This document shows, piece after piece, positions 17,596-26,246 of a stretch of DNA of 64,000 nt. The notes beneath the pieces were generated by a model. The model saw only the letters and a list, made by a program, of their open reading frames with translations, ran no database searches and was not told the origin of the DNA. Source of the DNA: Photobacterium lutimaris (GTDB lineage: Bacteria > Pseudomonadota > Gammaproteobacteria > Enterobacterales > Vibrionaceae); assembly GCF_003025555.1 (NCBI RefSeq), contig NZ_PYMH01000006.1, positions 62,001-126,000 on the forward strand, written 5' to 3'. A program made the position numbers and the translations under genes. Numbering within the stretch: the first letter of the stretch is position 1; each line of letters begins with the position of its first letter.

Positions 17596-17994
17596 CTAGG
17601 TTCGGCGCCGCTCCTGGTTTTGAATCGAGACTTGATCGTTGAGGGTCCAGAAGTCGATTAAGATTCCGATCAGGAAAAAGCCGAAGGTGCACAGATACAA
17701 GAGACCGGTCAGCCATTTGCCCATGTACATTCGGTGCACACCAAAGACGCCCAGGAACGTCAGTAGTAGCCAGGCAACGGTATAGTCGATATCACCGCCC
17801 TGGAAACGCAGGTCGGCTTCTCTGTCCATGGAAGGGATCAGGAACAGGTCAATCAACCACCCGATGCCGAACAGTCCCAGCGTGAAAAACCAGATAGTGC
17901 CGGTGACCGGCTTGCCGTAGTAAAAGCGGTGGGCACCGGTGAAACCGAAAATCCACAATAGATATCCGATCAGTTTGCTGTGAGTATCTTGCAT
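17596..17994 (-). CDS. TM2-domain membrane protein
   Basis: A 132-residue protein with two TM2 modules: LLWIFGFTGAHRFYYGK with a paired hydrophobic segment, then LLTFLGVFGVHRMYMGK with another. Each module has the G-x-H-R-[FM]-Y-x-G-K core, giving four membrane segments. The role of bacterial TM2 proteins is not established. The gene is monocistronic and divergent from the Tim44-like gene. Confidence 0.85.
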   Translation of the reverse strand: MQDTHSKLIGYLLWIFGFTGAHRFYYGKPVTGTIWFFTLGLFGIGWLIDLFLIPSMDREADLRFQGGDIDYTVAWLLLTFLGVFGVHRMYMGKWLTGLLYLCTFGFFLIGILIDFWTLNDQVSIQNQERRRT

Positions 17995-18189
17995 ATATGA
18001 TCCCGTCTAGATAAAAATTATTAACACTTTGAAGTTATTAAGGTTAAAACTTAACCCAGTCTAGCATGACAAGACAGAATTTCGTCGATACTAAATATTA
18101 GTAACAATTTGCTTATGTGGTTTGGTTGACATTCAGTTGAAGCGGTTTACGATGCAACCTTCGATATAAGGCAAAGGTAATTCATTCAA

Positions 18190-19068
18190 ATGAAACGCAT
18201 CTTCACAATATTTGCCCTGATCTTAACGGTTGCGTTTATCGCGCCAGAGGTTGAGGCAAAGAGATTTGGTGGCGGTAAATCATTTGGCAAAAGCTTTAAA
18301 ACTGCGCCAGTGAAAAAGCAACAACCGCAACAAACGGACACCCTGAGACAGCAGCAGCAACCAGGCGCGAATCAGGCAGCAACATCAAGCAAGAAAGGAC
18401 TAATGGGCGGCCTGATGGGCGGTCTCTTGGCCGGTGGATTGCTTGCAGCCTTCTTCGGCGGTGCGTTTGAAGGTATCCAGTTCATGGATATTCTGATTAT
18501 GGGCTTAATTGCCTTTGTTATCTTCAAATTATTTAAAACCATGCGTAGCGCAAAATCGACCCCGATGGGTCACCGCGAAGCGTATGCCGGCAACGCCCCA
18601 CGTCAGCCGCAGCAACCGAACCAGTTCCGCCAGCAGGCGAATCAGGGTGGCATGGCGCAGGAAGAGTACGTATCAACCGATAGCGACGTACCATTCAATC
18701 TGCCTCCAGGCTTTAATATGAATGCATTCCTAAACGGCTCTCGTGAACATTACCGTACAATCCAAGGTGCATGGAACCATAATGAGCTAGGCAAAATCCG
18801 CGAGTATGTCAGCCCGGCATTGCTTGATGACTTGATTGCCGAGCGCGCCAAGCTTGACGGTGAACAGCATACCGAAGTCATGTACGTTGATGCCGAGCTG
18901 GTACGTGCTGACTACGATGCCAATATCGCGCAGCTGAGTATTAAATTCTCTGGCCGCTACAAAGATCGTCAGGAAGGTGTTGAAGAGGATATTACTGATA
19001 TCTGGCACCTTGAGCGTGATTTGCGTGCAGCTAATGCGCCTTGGCTGATTGTTGGTATCCAAGCATAA
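18190..19068 (+). CDS. Tim44-like domain membrane protein
   Basis: A 292-residue protein with an N-terminal signal (MKRIFTIFALILTVAFIAPEVEAK), a Gln-rich linker, a Gly-rich hydrophobic stretch (GLMGGLMGGLLAGGLLAAFFGG) and a further membrane segment ending near residue 118. The C-terminal 130 residues form the Tim44-like/MRPL45 fold (LNGSREHYRTIQGAWNHNELGKIREY). Homologues occur widely in proteobacteria without a fixed function. AAGG precedes the ATG, and a terminator follows 22 bp after the stop. Confidence 0.85.
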   Translation: MKRIFTIFALILTVAFIAPEVEAKRFGGGKSFGKSFKTAPVKKQQPQQTDTLRQQQQPGANQAATSSKKGLMGGLMGGLLAGGLLAAFFGGAFEGIQFMDILIMGLIAFVIFKLFKTMRSAKSTPMGHREAYAGNAPRQPQQPNQFRQQANQGGMAQEEYVSTDSDVPFNLPPGFNMNAFLNGSREHYRTIQGAWNHNELGKIREYVSPALLDDLIAERAKLDGEQHTEVMYVDAELVRADYDANIAQLSIKFSGRYKDRQEGVEEDITDIWHLERDLRAANAPWLIVGIQA

Positions 19069-19090
19069 CGGTTAAGCGCAAGATTGAATA

Positions 19091-19115
19091 AACCGCCCCT
19101 TTGGGCGGTTTTTTT
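19091..19115 (+). terminator. Terminator of the Tim44-like gene
   Basis: AACCGCCC and GGGCGGTT form an 8-bp stem around a TTT loop, followed by a run of T. Confidence 0.93.
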
Positions 19116-19233
19116 ATAGCAAAAATATGATCTTGCTCGCTTTCGTGATGTCACTGAATTGATCTCAACACCTACAATTATTCTGCCAAGCCGCTAATAT
19201 TATTGTTAGGTTAATTCAGTAAGAGAGAAAAGC

Positions 19234-19479
19234 ATGCCGTACAATGCCGATTTAGTTCACGAGATGAACTTGCTAGTGAAATTCCCAATGCACAGTGATT
19301 TGGAGGGGATAAAAGTACGCAGTGATGCCATGCCTGAGCTGGTACAAGCAGCACAGCGGTTGTATGCGAAAGGGTTGGTGACACAGGAAGATGGCGGTTA
19401 CCTTACGCACTCAGGCCATCAGGCCGTTGAGCACGCCAAGTCTGTTTTGCGTATCTTAACCGGCAAGGTTTCGGTTTAG
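19234..19479 (+). CDS. TIGR02647-type small protein
   Basis: An 81-residue soluble protein. It resembles the TIGR02647 family (start MPYNADLVHEMNLLVKFPM, then LVQAAQRLYAKGLVTQEDGGYLTHSGHQAVEHA). The pattern looks like a small winged-helix-like module: AAQRLYAKGLV helix and DGGYLT turn. The function of the family is not known to me. Its stop overlaps the convergent ykgJ-like gene by 4 bp. Confidence 0.75.
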   Translation: MPYNADLVHEMNLLVKFPMHSDLEGIKVRSDAMPELVQAAQRLYAKGLVTQEDGGYLTHSGHQAVEHAKSVLRILTGKVSV

Positions 19480-19727
19480 GTCAGACTTTCCAATTCGGTA
19501 ATATTATCCAATGCCTGCTTGTTACTACTCCCACACAGTGACGAGCAGGCTTTAAATTGATGACAGACGGCGGGCCGTTCTGGCTGGCCGAAAATCTTGC
19601 ATAGATTATTGTCATTAAGCTGAATGCAGCGAACGCCAGCAGGTTTCCCTTTCGGCATACCGGGGATCGGCGAAGAAATACTTGGTGCAATACAGCACGC
19701 TCCACAGCCTAATCGACACTCCATCAT
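19476..19727 (-). CDS. ykgJ: YkgJ-family cysteine-cluster protein
   Basis: An 83-residue protein with the metal-binding cysteine pattern of the YkgJ family: CRLGCGACCIAP at the N-terminus, then CIQL, CKIF, ERPAVCHQFKACSSLC. The CxxCGxCC core is thought to bind zinc or an iron-sulfur cluster. The function is unknown. A second cysteine-cluster gene of the related YcgN family starts 230 bp away on the opposite strand, so the two diverge from one short promoter region. Confidence 0.85.
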   Translation of the reverse strand: MMECRLGCGACCIAPSISSPIPGMPKGKPAGVRCIQLNDNNLCKIFGQPERPAVCHQFKACSSLCGSSNKQALDNITELESLT

Positions 19728-19956
19728 TTACCACTCATCTACACTAATTAAAACGGTTGCGAACGTTACCACTCTCTCCGCACGGGATCAAAAAAATGTG
19801 ACTTTACCGGTTAGGGATAAGAGTGATTCTTATTACATGGTGATATTGGTGGCAAAGGGCCAGAAGTACTTGCACTTTGTGGGTGTGGAAGCTATAAAAC
19901 CGCCTCCATGATAGGCCTTGGCAAGTCGCAAGGTGAGAGCAACAGAAGGCAAAGTG

Positions 19957-20391
19957 ATGACGCACTATTGGCAAGAGAAAGATTTAAAGGAAATGACCGA
20001 TCAGGAGTGGGAAGCGCTGTGTGACGGCTGCGGCAAATGCTGCCTGCACAAGTTGATCGATGATGATACCGATGAAATCTACTACACCAATGTTGCCTGC
20101 AGCCTGCTGGACAACAAGACCTGTTCTTGCAAAGACTACCCAAACCGCTTTGAGTCCGGTGAAGAGTGCCTCAAGCTGACCCGCGATCGCATCGACGAGT
20201 TCGTTTGGTTGCCGGAAACCTGCGCCTACCGTTTGCTGGCTGAAGGCAAAGCACTGCCTGAATGGCACCCATTGCTCACTGGCTCGAAAGATGCCATGCA
20301 TGCCGCGAATGAGTCGGTACGTGATAGCGTGGTGTATGAGATTGACGTTATCGATTGGGAAGACCACATCCTGAACCATCCGAATCGCTAA
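19957..20391 (+). CDS. ycgN: YcgN-family cysteine-cluster protein
   Basis: A 144-residue protein of the UPF0260/YcgN family. The start [13 protein letters not shown] with AGAAGG 7 bases upstream fits the family better than the longer frame to 19918. The conserved cysteines are in [28 protein letters not shown] and CLKLT, and the block [26 protein letters not shown] is diagnostic. The family is related to YkgJ and probably binds metal. The role is unknown. Confidence 0.92.
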   Translation: MTHYWQEKDLKEMTDQEWEALCDGCGKCCLHKLIDDDTDEIYYTNVACSLLDNKTCSCKDYPNRFESGEECLKLTRDRIDEFVWLPETCAYRLLAEGKALPEWHPLLTGSKDAMHAANESVRDSVVYEIDVIDWEDHILNHPNR

Positions 20392-20599
20392 CCTCTAACA
20401 CTTTTTTCCTTCCCTCTTTGATCGCCAATAATGCGCAAGAGGGGAGGTGATAAGCTTGCTTAATTCCCCTTTCCTCGGTTGAAATCGACCTAAGTCCCAG
20501 AACTTAAACTTTTATTTATATTTTCTTTTAGCATCAAACTCTTGAAAAAAATGTCTGCATATGGATACTTACTCAAAATGATGATGTAGGGTAAGTGCA

Positions 20600-21154
20600 A
20601 TGAGTGCTCTGAGGCGGGCATACAAGCCAAGAATTCCAATGCCAAGCCACCAGTGCTCAATGGTCAATCGTGAGACACTGCCACGGGAGTGCGGAGTGTA
20701 TGCCATTTCGCAGGGATTTGAATGTTTGCTGGTGGGCAGTGCGACAGACGTAGGAAAAGCGCTGCAATCTCTGCATAAAGTAGGGGATGTCCAGATCACC
20801 CATGGCTGTACAGCGCAGTTCTGGCGTTGCCGGGAAGAGAACAGGCAGGCAATGGAACTGTCGTTTATCTATTCGATGGATCCCAAGTTCAATATCCACC
20901 TGCCGGATGACTTCGTTAAAATTATGACGGACTACCTCAAACCGGAATCGAGTTTGGCGGGGGAAGATATCGAACGTTTTTTTCAGCACTTCCAAGCAAA
21001 CCGGTCATACAAGGTGCATGAGCACGAAGAGCGGCGTCGCAAAACGGAAGTGACCCGGCTTGCTTATTTGGCGGCATTTAGCGAATTAACCGATAACGAA
21101 CTGGATACGGTTCAGGACGCCTTGGCGCAAATTCGACGTGAGCGCAGGGCTTGA
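20600..21154 (+). CDS. Hypothetical protein with a possible degenerate GIY-YIG fold
   Basis: A 184-residue soluble protein that I cannot name. Residues about 30-75 (CGVYAISQGFECLLVGSATDVGKALQSLHK) resemble the core of GIY-YIG nucleases, where GVY and LLVGSA replace GIY and YIG and a later Glu (ELSFIYSMDPKFNIH) may be the metal ligand. The C-terminal third is a charged helix (HEHEERRRKTEVTRL). AGGG 8 bases before ATG 20600 supports this start, though ATG codons further in are possible. The 200 bp upstream is otherwise empty. Confidence 0.55.
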   Translation: MSALRRAYKPRIPMPSHQCSMVNRETLPRECGVYAISQGFECLLVGSATDVGKALQSLHKVGDVQITHGCTAQFWRCREENRQAMELSFIYSMDPKFNIHLPDDFVKIMTDYLKPESSLAGEDIERFFQHFQANRSYKVHEHEERRRKTEVTRLAYLAAFSELTDNELDTVQDALAQIRRERRA

Positions 21155-21220
21155 TAAAAATACGTTACATTAAAACCAGCTCAAGTAACTATCGCACGTT
21201 GCGATTTAGCCAAAAAAGAG

Positions 21221-21254
21221 AAAGCCAGCACATTGACATGTTGCTGGCTTTTTT
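21221..21254. terminator. Bidirectional terminator between convergent genes
   Basis: AAAGCCAGCA (21221-21230) pairs with TGCTGGCTTT (from 21242) around an 11-base loop. A runs on the left and T runs on the right let it serve both the hypothetical gene and dusC. Confidence 0.9.
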
Positions 21255-21275
21255 ATGTTTGGTTGGTGCTGGCAA

Positions 21276-22226
21276 TCAGGCTGCGAGCTCGGCGTAGCTG
21301 CGCTGGAGAATATCGACAATAGGGCCCGCTTTGTTGTGTTTGCGGATATCGGCAAACAGTGCTTTGGCCTGTGGGTATTGATGGCGCAGGTAGGCAAACC
21401 ACTGTTTGATGCGGTTCGGGTAATACAGCCCTTTATCCCCTTTGATTTCATAGGTGGAGTACTTCAGCAAGAGCTGGAGCACTTCTTCCCAGCGCATGTG
21501 TTCTTGATTATATTTCACCACATTGCCAAGGTTTGGCAGGTTAATCGCACCGCGGCACACCATCAGGGCATCACTGCCGGTGGCCGCTACGCAGCGCTGG
21601 CCATCTTGGTAATTCCAGATCTCGCCATTGGCAATGATTGGCGTGGTCATTTTTTCTTTCAGCTGGTGGATGTAATCCCACTTGATGGTCTCGGCCTTGT
21701 AGCCATCGGTCTTGGTACGGGCATGAACGGCAATCTCGTCGGCACCCGCTTGAGCGACGGCATCGGCAATTTCAAAGCAGTGGTTGGGATCATCCCAGCC
21801 CAAACGGACCTTGGCCGTGACCGGCAGGCGGGGATCGGTTGCGGCACGTACTGCTTTGACAATGTCGTACATTAAGTCTGGGTCTTGGAGGAGAACTGCA
21901 CCGCCTCGGCTTTTATTGACCGATTTGGCCGGGCAGCCGAAGTTGATGTCAATGCCGGGAGAGCCAAGGGAAACCGCGCGATGGGCGTTTTCTGCCAGCC
22001 AGTGAGGGTCTTGCCCCAAAAGCTGGACGCGAACTGGCGTGCCGGCGACGGTTTTTCCGCCTTGACGTAATTCGGGACACAAGCGGTAAAACACACTGCT
22101 TGGCAATAACTGATCAACCACACGGACAAACTCCGTGACGCAAAGATCATAATCATTGATGTCTGTCAGCATTTCCCGCATCAGGTGGTCAAGAACACCT
22201 TCCATCGGGCCTAGAATTACTCGCAT
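21276..22226 (-). CDS. dusC: tRNA-dihydrouridine(16) synthase DusC
   Basis: A 316-residue flavin enzyme that reduces U16 of tRNA to dihydrouridine. The start at MRVILGPMEGVLDHLMREML matches DusC; a 9-residue upstream extension is dropped. The catalytic cysteine is in DINFGCPAKSVNKSRGGA, and FMN-binding blocks VTAKVRLGWDD, AVHARTKTDGY, IIANGEIW and MVCRGAINLPNL follow. Assignment to DusC rather than DusA or DusB rests on the VTEFVRVVDQLLP start region and the family length. Confidence 0.92.
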   Translation of the reverse strand: MRVILGPMEGVLDHLMREMLTDINDYDLCVTEFVRVVDQLLPSSVFYRLCPELRQGGKTVAGTPVRVQLLGQDPHWLAENAHRAVSLGSPGIDINFGCPAKSVNKSRGGAVLLQDPDLMYDIVKAVRAATDPRLPVTAKVRLGWDDPNHCFEIADAVAQAGADEIAVHARTKTDGYKAETIKWDYIHQLKEKMTTPIIANGEIWNYQDGQRCVAATGSDALMVCRGAINLPNLGNVVKYNQEHMRWEEVLQLLLKYSTYEIKGDKGLYYPNRIKQWFAYLRHQYPQAKALFADIRKHNKAGPIVDILQRSYAELAA

Positions 22227-22351
22227 GTGATTTCTCTTTTGTGCAGTGTGCAAAAGTATAGGCGAGGGCTGATCCGGGCTGTCAGCGTCGTGCCTGTTGG
22301 GTGCGAGATTCTAGTGGGTAATGGCGGGCTTGTCCAATACCAGAATATTCC

Positions 22352-23023
22352 TTAGTTTGGGGCAAGCATACGTCCCGAGAGGGAAAATACTTTCGGTAGT
22401 TCGTGCCTTTGGGCCTCTTGGGCTAGGGTTAACATTTTTTGGGCAACTTGCTCGGCAGGGATAGGAGCCAGATTGGCGAGAGGGCCAATTACCAACGGAT
22501 GGATGACATCGAAGAGCCCTTGTACCAGCAGCTCGTCGTTTCTTGGCTTGCTACGATCGCCCTTGAGCGGACCTGGACGGACAAAAATACAATGTTCAAA
22601 GTCCATTTTCACCAACGCTTGCTCCATTTTCCCTTTGCAACGCAGGTAATGAGAGGGGGACCAAGGGCTGGCAAATAGGCTGGATATCACTACGATATGC
22701 CTGACACCCAGTATCTTCATGTTTTTTGCCACGTCTTTGACCAACTGGTAATCCACCGCTTCCAGGGCTTTTTGGGTTCCAGCCTGCTTTTTGGTGGTAC
22801 CCAGACAGATAAATCCGATGGTTGGGGTTGGGGAGGAGTCTTCCCATTCAGTGATACGCAATTCGGGATGGATGATCTGATGAAGCTTGCTGCCGTGCAG
22901 AGGCAGTTCGCGCCGGGAAAGAGCGTAAACAGCCATTATGTCCGGTTGCTTGAGAAGAAGATGTAAAAGCTCATCACCGACCAATCCACTGCCGCCAGCG
23001 ATGATTGCACTGCTACCTGTCAT
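22352..23023 (-). CDS. NAD(P)-binding Rossmann-fold oxidoreductase
   Basis: A 223-residue atypical short-chain dehydrogenase/epimerase-like protein. The N-terminal AIIAGGSGLVGDELLHLLL is the glycine-rich NAD(P) loop, GFICLGTTKKQAGTQKALEAVDY is the typical HTATIP2-type segment, and VVISSLFASPWSPSHYLRCKGKMEQAL carries the Ser and Tyr-x3-Lys-like YLRCKGK motif. The substrate is unknown. It follows dusC in the same direction after a 125-bp gap, without an obvious functional link. Confidence 0.8.
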   Translation of the reverse strand: MTGSSAIIAGGSGLVGDELLHLLLKQPDIMAVYALSRRELPLHGSKLHQIIHPELRITEWEDSSPTPTIGFICLGTTKKQAGTQKALEAVDYQLVKDVAKNMKILGVRHIVVISSLFASPWSPSHYLRCKGKMEQALVKMDFEHCIFVRPGPLKGDRSKPRNDELLVQGLFDVIHPLVIGPLANLAPIPAEQVAQKMLTLAQEAQRHELPKVFSLSGRMLAPN

Positions 23024-23215
23024 TTAATTCCACCATCCTGATGATAACCCCTTCTTTTTGCCACCAATTGCTGCAAAGTTCAACTGGTTTGTCTTTTTGT
23101 CAGCATTTTTCTGTTCTGGCGCAAAAAGCGATATGACCAAGTAAATCGCGAATCCTGCAACTTGCGGTGACTTGGGTATATAATCAGCCCACGAAACAGA
23201 CTACGAGAACCGACC

Positions 23216-23863
23216 ATGACACAACTAATGACGTTACCTGAGGCTTGGGAAGGAATGCCGGCAACCTTTATTGAAGGTGCGCTGTTGGCTGCCAATGCAA
23301 ACCCAAAACCACTAGCGCCAGAAACCTGGCTGCCCGTTCTGCTGACTGGTGGTATTGATGAAGGTGAGCCGGTTGCGCTGGGCCAAGATGACAAAATGGC
23401 GGTGTTGAACCATTTTGAACTGCAGTATCGCCATATCAAAGCCGGTGAGTATGCACTCCCTCCAGAGCTAAGCTTTGAAGATGCGGGTGAATTGACCGAA
23501 GCAATGCAGCAATTTGCAGAAGGTTTCTTGGCTGTATGGCCACATATTGAGCCAAACTGGGCTGAGCAGCCGCTGACTGACGGCACAATGCGGATGTTAT
23601 CGGCATTGATCACCACAGTAATGCTGATGATGGATGAGCAACATACCCTGGCCCAGATGCAAGAAGCCGGTGTCACCGGAATGCCAGCACCTGCTGAACT
23701 GTATGCTCAGTTGCCGTTGATGTTAACCGAAGTCGTTATGGCGGCGGACGACCTTCAGCAGGGCAATGCTGCTAAAGCGGTGAACCCTTATAAAGAGATA
23801 GGCCGGAACGATCCCTGCCTGTGTGAGAGTGGCAAGAAGTTCAAGCAGTGCTGTGGAAAATGA
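23216..23863 (+). CDS. YecA/UPF0149 family protein with SEC-C zinc tail
   Basis: A 215-residue protein with an alpha-helical UPF0149 domain (residues 10-180) and a C-terminal SEC-C zinc motif, GRNDPCLCESGKKFKQCCGK, as in SecA tails. SEC-C motifs bind zinc and contact ribosomes or SecB in known cases. Function of this paralogue is not known. It runs nearly into mutT (4 bp apart), so the two are probably one operon. Confidence 0.88.
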   Translation: MTQLMTLPEAWEGMPATFIEGALLAANANPKPLAPETWLPVLLTGGIDEGEPVALGQDDKMAVLNHFELQYRHIKAGEYALPPELSFEDAGELTEAMQQFAEGFLAVWPHIEPNWAEQPLTDGTMRMLSALITTVMLMMDEQHTLAQMQEAGVTGMPAPAELYAQLPLMLTEVVMAADDLQQGNAAKAVNPYKEIGRNDPCLCESGKKFKQCCGK

Positions 23864-23867
23864 TGTG

Positions 23868-24287
23868 ATGGCATCAGAGTCGAGTAACAGCAAACCGGTC
23901 ATATTGGTGGTAGCGGGCGTGATAGAAAAACAAGGTAAGTACCTGCTTACTCAGCGTCACGAGCATGCTAGCCAAGGCGGGTTGTGGGAATTTCCCGGTG
24001 GTAAAGTGGAAGCCGGAGAAACCGACCAACAGGCATTGGAGCGGGAACTGCGGGAAGAGTTGGCGATTGAAAGCGCAACTGGGCAGTTTCTTGCTGACAG
24101 CGTGTTTGACTACGGTGATAAAGTCGTTCACCTCAAAGGTTATTTGACCCATTGGGTATCCGGTGAGCTAGTACTTCATAGCCATCAGGATGCGACATGG
24201 GTCGAGTGTGATGAGATCAAGGCGTTCACGCTCTGTCCGGCTGATTACCCCATTGTTGAGGTACTAGAATCACTGCCACGAGAGTGA
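23868..24287 (+). CDS. mutT: Nudix hydrolase, MutT/NudG-like
   Basis: A 139-residue Nudix enzyme. The Nudix box GGKVEAGETDQQALERELREEL is complete, with GLWEFPGG before it. MutT cleans 8-oxo-dGTP; NudG acts on oxidised or methylated CTP. The sequence alone does not separate them safely, since this gene is not next to secA as mutT usually is; a NudG-like role is possible. Start ATG 23868 is preferred; the frame opens earlier inside the previous gene. Confidence 0.75.
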   Translation: MASESSNSKPVILVVAGVIEKQGKYLLTQRHEHASQGGLWEFPGGKVEAGETDQQALERELREELAIESATGQFLADSVFDYGDKVVHLKGYLTHWVSGELVLHSHQDATWVECDEIKAFTLCPADYPIVEVLESLPRE

Positions 24288-24307
24288 CTGTTTTAGAATC
24301 ACAGCGT

Positions 24308-24342
24308 CGATACCCAAGTAACGTTAAGGTGCTTGGGGATCG
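24308..24342. repeat. Imperfect extragenic palindrome downstream of mutT
   Basis: CGATACCCAAG (24308-24318) pairs with CTTGGGGATCG (24332-24342), ten of eleven positions, around an AACGTT centre. The ACCCAAGTAAC start resembles a repeat I recall scattered in Vibrio intergenic regions. Confidence 0.35.
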
Positions 24343-24345
24343 GTA

Positions 24346-24374
24346 AAAAGCCTCAGCATTTGCTGGGGCTTTTT
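24346..24374 (+). terminator. Terminator after mutT
   Basis: AAAAGCC-CAGCA pairs with TGCTG-GGCTTTT around TT with one mismatched position in the stem; a T run follows. Confidence 0.88.
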
Positions 24375-24988
24375 ATTTCTACTTTGATGCTTTCTAGCCA
24401 ATAAGGCCCTTACGCCCCTCTAGAGTTAATTGCTTTTTATTGCTGCTTATTGTCATTATTAGCAATCGTGATGAATAAAAGCTTATCTTTTGTGAAATTT
24501 TCATCTGATACGTACGGATTAAATATGGATTAATATTTGATGAGATTTATTCCTCAACGGTATGTTTTTTAATTTTTATTATATTTCATTTAAATCAAAA
24601 GCTTACGGTTTGTCTTTTGTTGTGGTGTATAACGGGATAATGACATTGTTACCTCGTTTGTCTTTAGCTTAATATTGGTTGTAACCTCTGAAACCATCAT
24701 TAAACCAGCGATTAAACCGCCTCGATTGCCAAGAAGATGTTTGTTTTTGGCGGTTAGAGGTATGGCTGTTTACGTTTGTGGCACGTCAGTGGTGCCGGGG
24801 TAGCCGATCATGCCAAAGACTGAGCCATAATTAGTTGTAAACTTACAAACGATTGCGATCTTTGGTGGGTAATTCTTTAAATTTCCTGTTCTAATACGCA
24901 AATCAGCTGGGTTATTGCTTGATACCCAGTTCATCTCACTGCTCAGTATTCAATGTCTGGTTATATTTACTATATTTGAGGTTTTGTT
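24375..24988. other. 614-bp AT-rich region before alaE
   Basis: No ORF with good codon use was found. It contains a paired structure at 24683-24761 and the inverted repeat TTGTAA-AC-TTACAA at 24835-24848. The length suggests a complex alaE promoter or an unannotated small RNA. Confidence 0.45.
24683..24761 (+). promoter_or_regulatory. Possible structured leader upstream of alaE
   Basis: AACCGCC (24715-24721) pairs with GGCGGTT (24749-24755), and ACCTCT (24683-24688) pairs with AGAGGT (24756-24761), so the two stems abut on their 3' side. It is about 230 bp upstream of alaE, far for an ordinary leader. Confidence 0.25.
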
Positions 24989-25438
24989 ATGTCTGTTAAA
25001 GGGCAATTTAACGTAAGAAGTGCTGCCGCCGATACTTTTGCGATGGTAATTTTTAGTTTTATTACAGGCATGATGATAGAAGTGTTCGTTTCTGGAATGA
25101 CATTCGAACAGTCACTCGCCTCAAGAACCTTGTCGATTCCTGTAAATATAGCGATAGCTTGGCCTTATGGTGTTTTTCGCGACATGATGATCCGACAAGG
25201 GATGAAGCTATCATCAGCGGGTTGGATGAAAGGGCTATCAGATATGTTGGCCTACGTGATGTTTCAGTCGCCAGTATATGCGTGTATCTTGTTGGTCGTC
25301 GGTGCTGATTTTGATCAGATCATCACGGCTGTGACAAGTAACGCTTTTGTATCGGGTGCGCTTGGAGTGGTTTATGGCCAGTTTCTAGAAATGTGCCGCC
25401 GTATGTTCCGAGTACCGGGTTACTGCCAGCAAGCTTAA
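24989..25438 (+). CDS. alaE: L-alanine exporter AlaE
   Basis: A 149-residue inner-membrane protein with four hydrophobic segments. It matches AlaE (YgaW) throughout: [72 protein letters not shown] and the C-terminal CRRMFRV. AlaE exports L-alanine and in E. coli is induced through Lrp. GAGG precedes the ATG. A terminator follows closely. The window also carries alaA, which makes alanine, but 18 kb away. Confidence 0.93.
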   Translation: MSVKGQFNVRSAAADTFAMVIFSFITGMMIEVFVSGMTFEQSLASRTLSIPVNIAIAWPYGVFRDMMIRQGMKLSSAGWMKGLSDMLAYVMFQSPVYACILLVVGADFDQIITAVTSNAFVSGALGVVYGQFLEMCRRMFRVPGYCQQA

Positions 25439-25467
25439 TAGATAACGCAAGACGATTTAATTTTATG

Positions 25468-25499
25468 ACCTCTGAGGGCTTATGCCTTCAGGGGTTTTT
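25468..25499 (+). terminator. Terminator of alaE
   Basis: ACCTCTGAGGG pairs with CCTTCAGGGGT (11 bp with G-T pairs) around CTTATG; TTTTT follows. Confidence 0.88.
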
Positions 25500-25914
25500 G
25501 CGTTTATTGGTGTCTAAGTTGCAATAAAATGCTCGGAAAAGCATTGAACAGGCTGTTTCCAATTGTAAAAACATATCTCTGTTTGTGACGGGTGTGAAAG
25601 GTTGATGAGTTGATTTATATCAATGAACTGATCTGAGCGATATTGGTTTGTTGTTGTTTTGTTATGTCTTGTCTTTTGTTTTTTTAGTGATTGACTGTTA
25701 AATCAGCCCCTTATGTTTCAGGCGGCTTTCCATGTTAATGGTTTGTTTTGTTTTCATCATTGAGATCTTTGATTTCAAAAATGGTTTTTGCTCGATGGGA
25801 GAGGCCAGTTCAGGTTAAATTCAGTTACAGCCATAGGCATATTATTCATGATTTTATTGGCATAGTTACCTCAGTCAGTTCTGCAAGCAAAACGATAAAT
25901 AGCGGGGAAGTAAA
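25500..25914. other. 415-bp region between alaE and a small gene
   Basis: No ORF is visible. The region is T-rich and holds a perfect FNR-type box at 25610-25623. A small RNA could fit here, but I see no hairpin terminator inside it. Confidence 0.4.
25610..25623 (+). promoter_or_regulatory. Perfect FNR-type box
   Basis: TTGATTTATATCAA matches the FNR consensus TTGAT-N4-ATCAA at every fixed position. It lies about 290 bp before the next ORF. Confidence 0.55.
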
Positions 25915-26202
25915 ATGATTGAGGTACATTGGTCGCTAGCAGCAATGTTAGGCGCTAGCCAGTTTATTCTATGGTTGAAAATTGGTCTTTTCGGTCGCTT
26001 CTTCTCTTGGGTCGATCGCTGTTGTCAGGGGGTCGCCAAGAATATGTTTCGGGTTATGTATGTGAGAATGCGTCCAGCCAGCAAAGCGGCCATGGCACCT
26101 TCTGAATTACCCTACATCCTACGCGGCAAACCAGCCTCGATGCATTTGGGCAGCTATATTCAAATGCAAAACGAGCGCGCTGCAGAACGAAGCAAGAATT
26201 AA
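25915..26202 (+). CDS. Small hypothetical protein with N-terminal membrane segment
   Basis: A 95-residue protein that I do not recognise. The first 30 residues (WSLAAMLGASQFILWLKIGLFG) can span the membrane; the rest is basic (VMYVRMRPASKAAMAPSELPYILRG). A strong GGGGAAG ribosome site precedes the ATG and a sharp terminator follows, which supports a real gene. The upstream FNR box is the only hint of regulation. Confidence 0.65.
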   Translation: MIEVHWSLAAMLGASQFILWLKIGLFGRFFSWVDRCCQGVAKNMFRVMYVRMRPASKAAMAPSELPYILRGKPASMHLGSYIQMQNERAAERSKN

Positions 26203-26228
26203 AAAAAAGCCCCGAAAGGGGCTTTTTT
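26202..26228. terminator. Bidirectional terminator between convergent genes
   Basis: GCCCC-GAAA-GGGGC with eight A before and six T after serves both the small gene and the mechanosensitive channel gene. Confidence 0.93.
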
Positions 26229-26246
26229 AGTATTGAAGTACCGGCA

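Noticed and set aside
19624..19911. 95-codon plus-strand ORF between the two cysteine-cluster genes
   Set aside because: It is largely antisense to the ykgJ-like gene and has no family features.
20411..20445. Hairpin CCCTCTT..AAGAGGG after ycgN as terminator
   Set aside because: The stem is bulged, the loop long and there is no T run in the needed direction.
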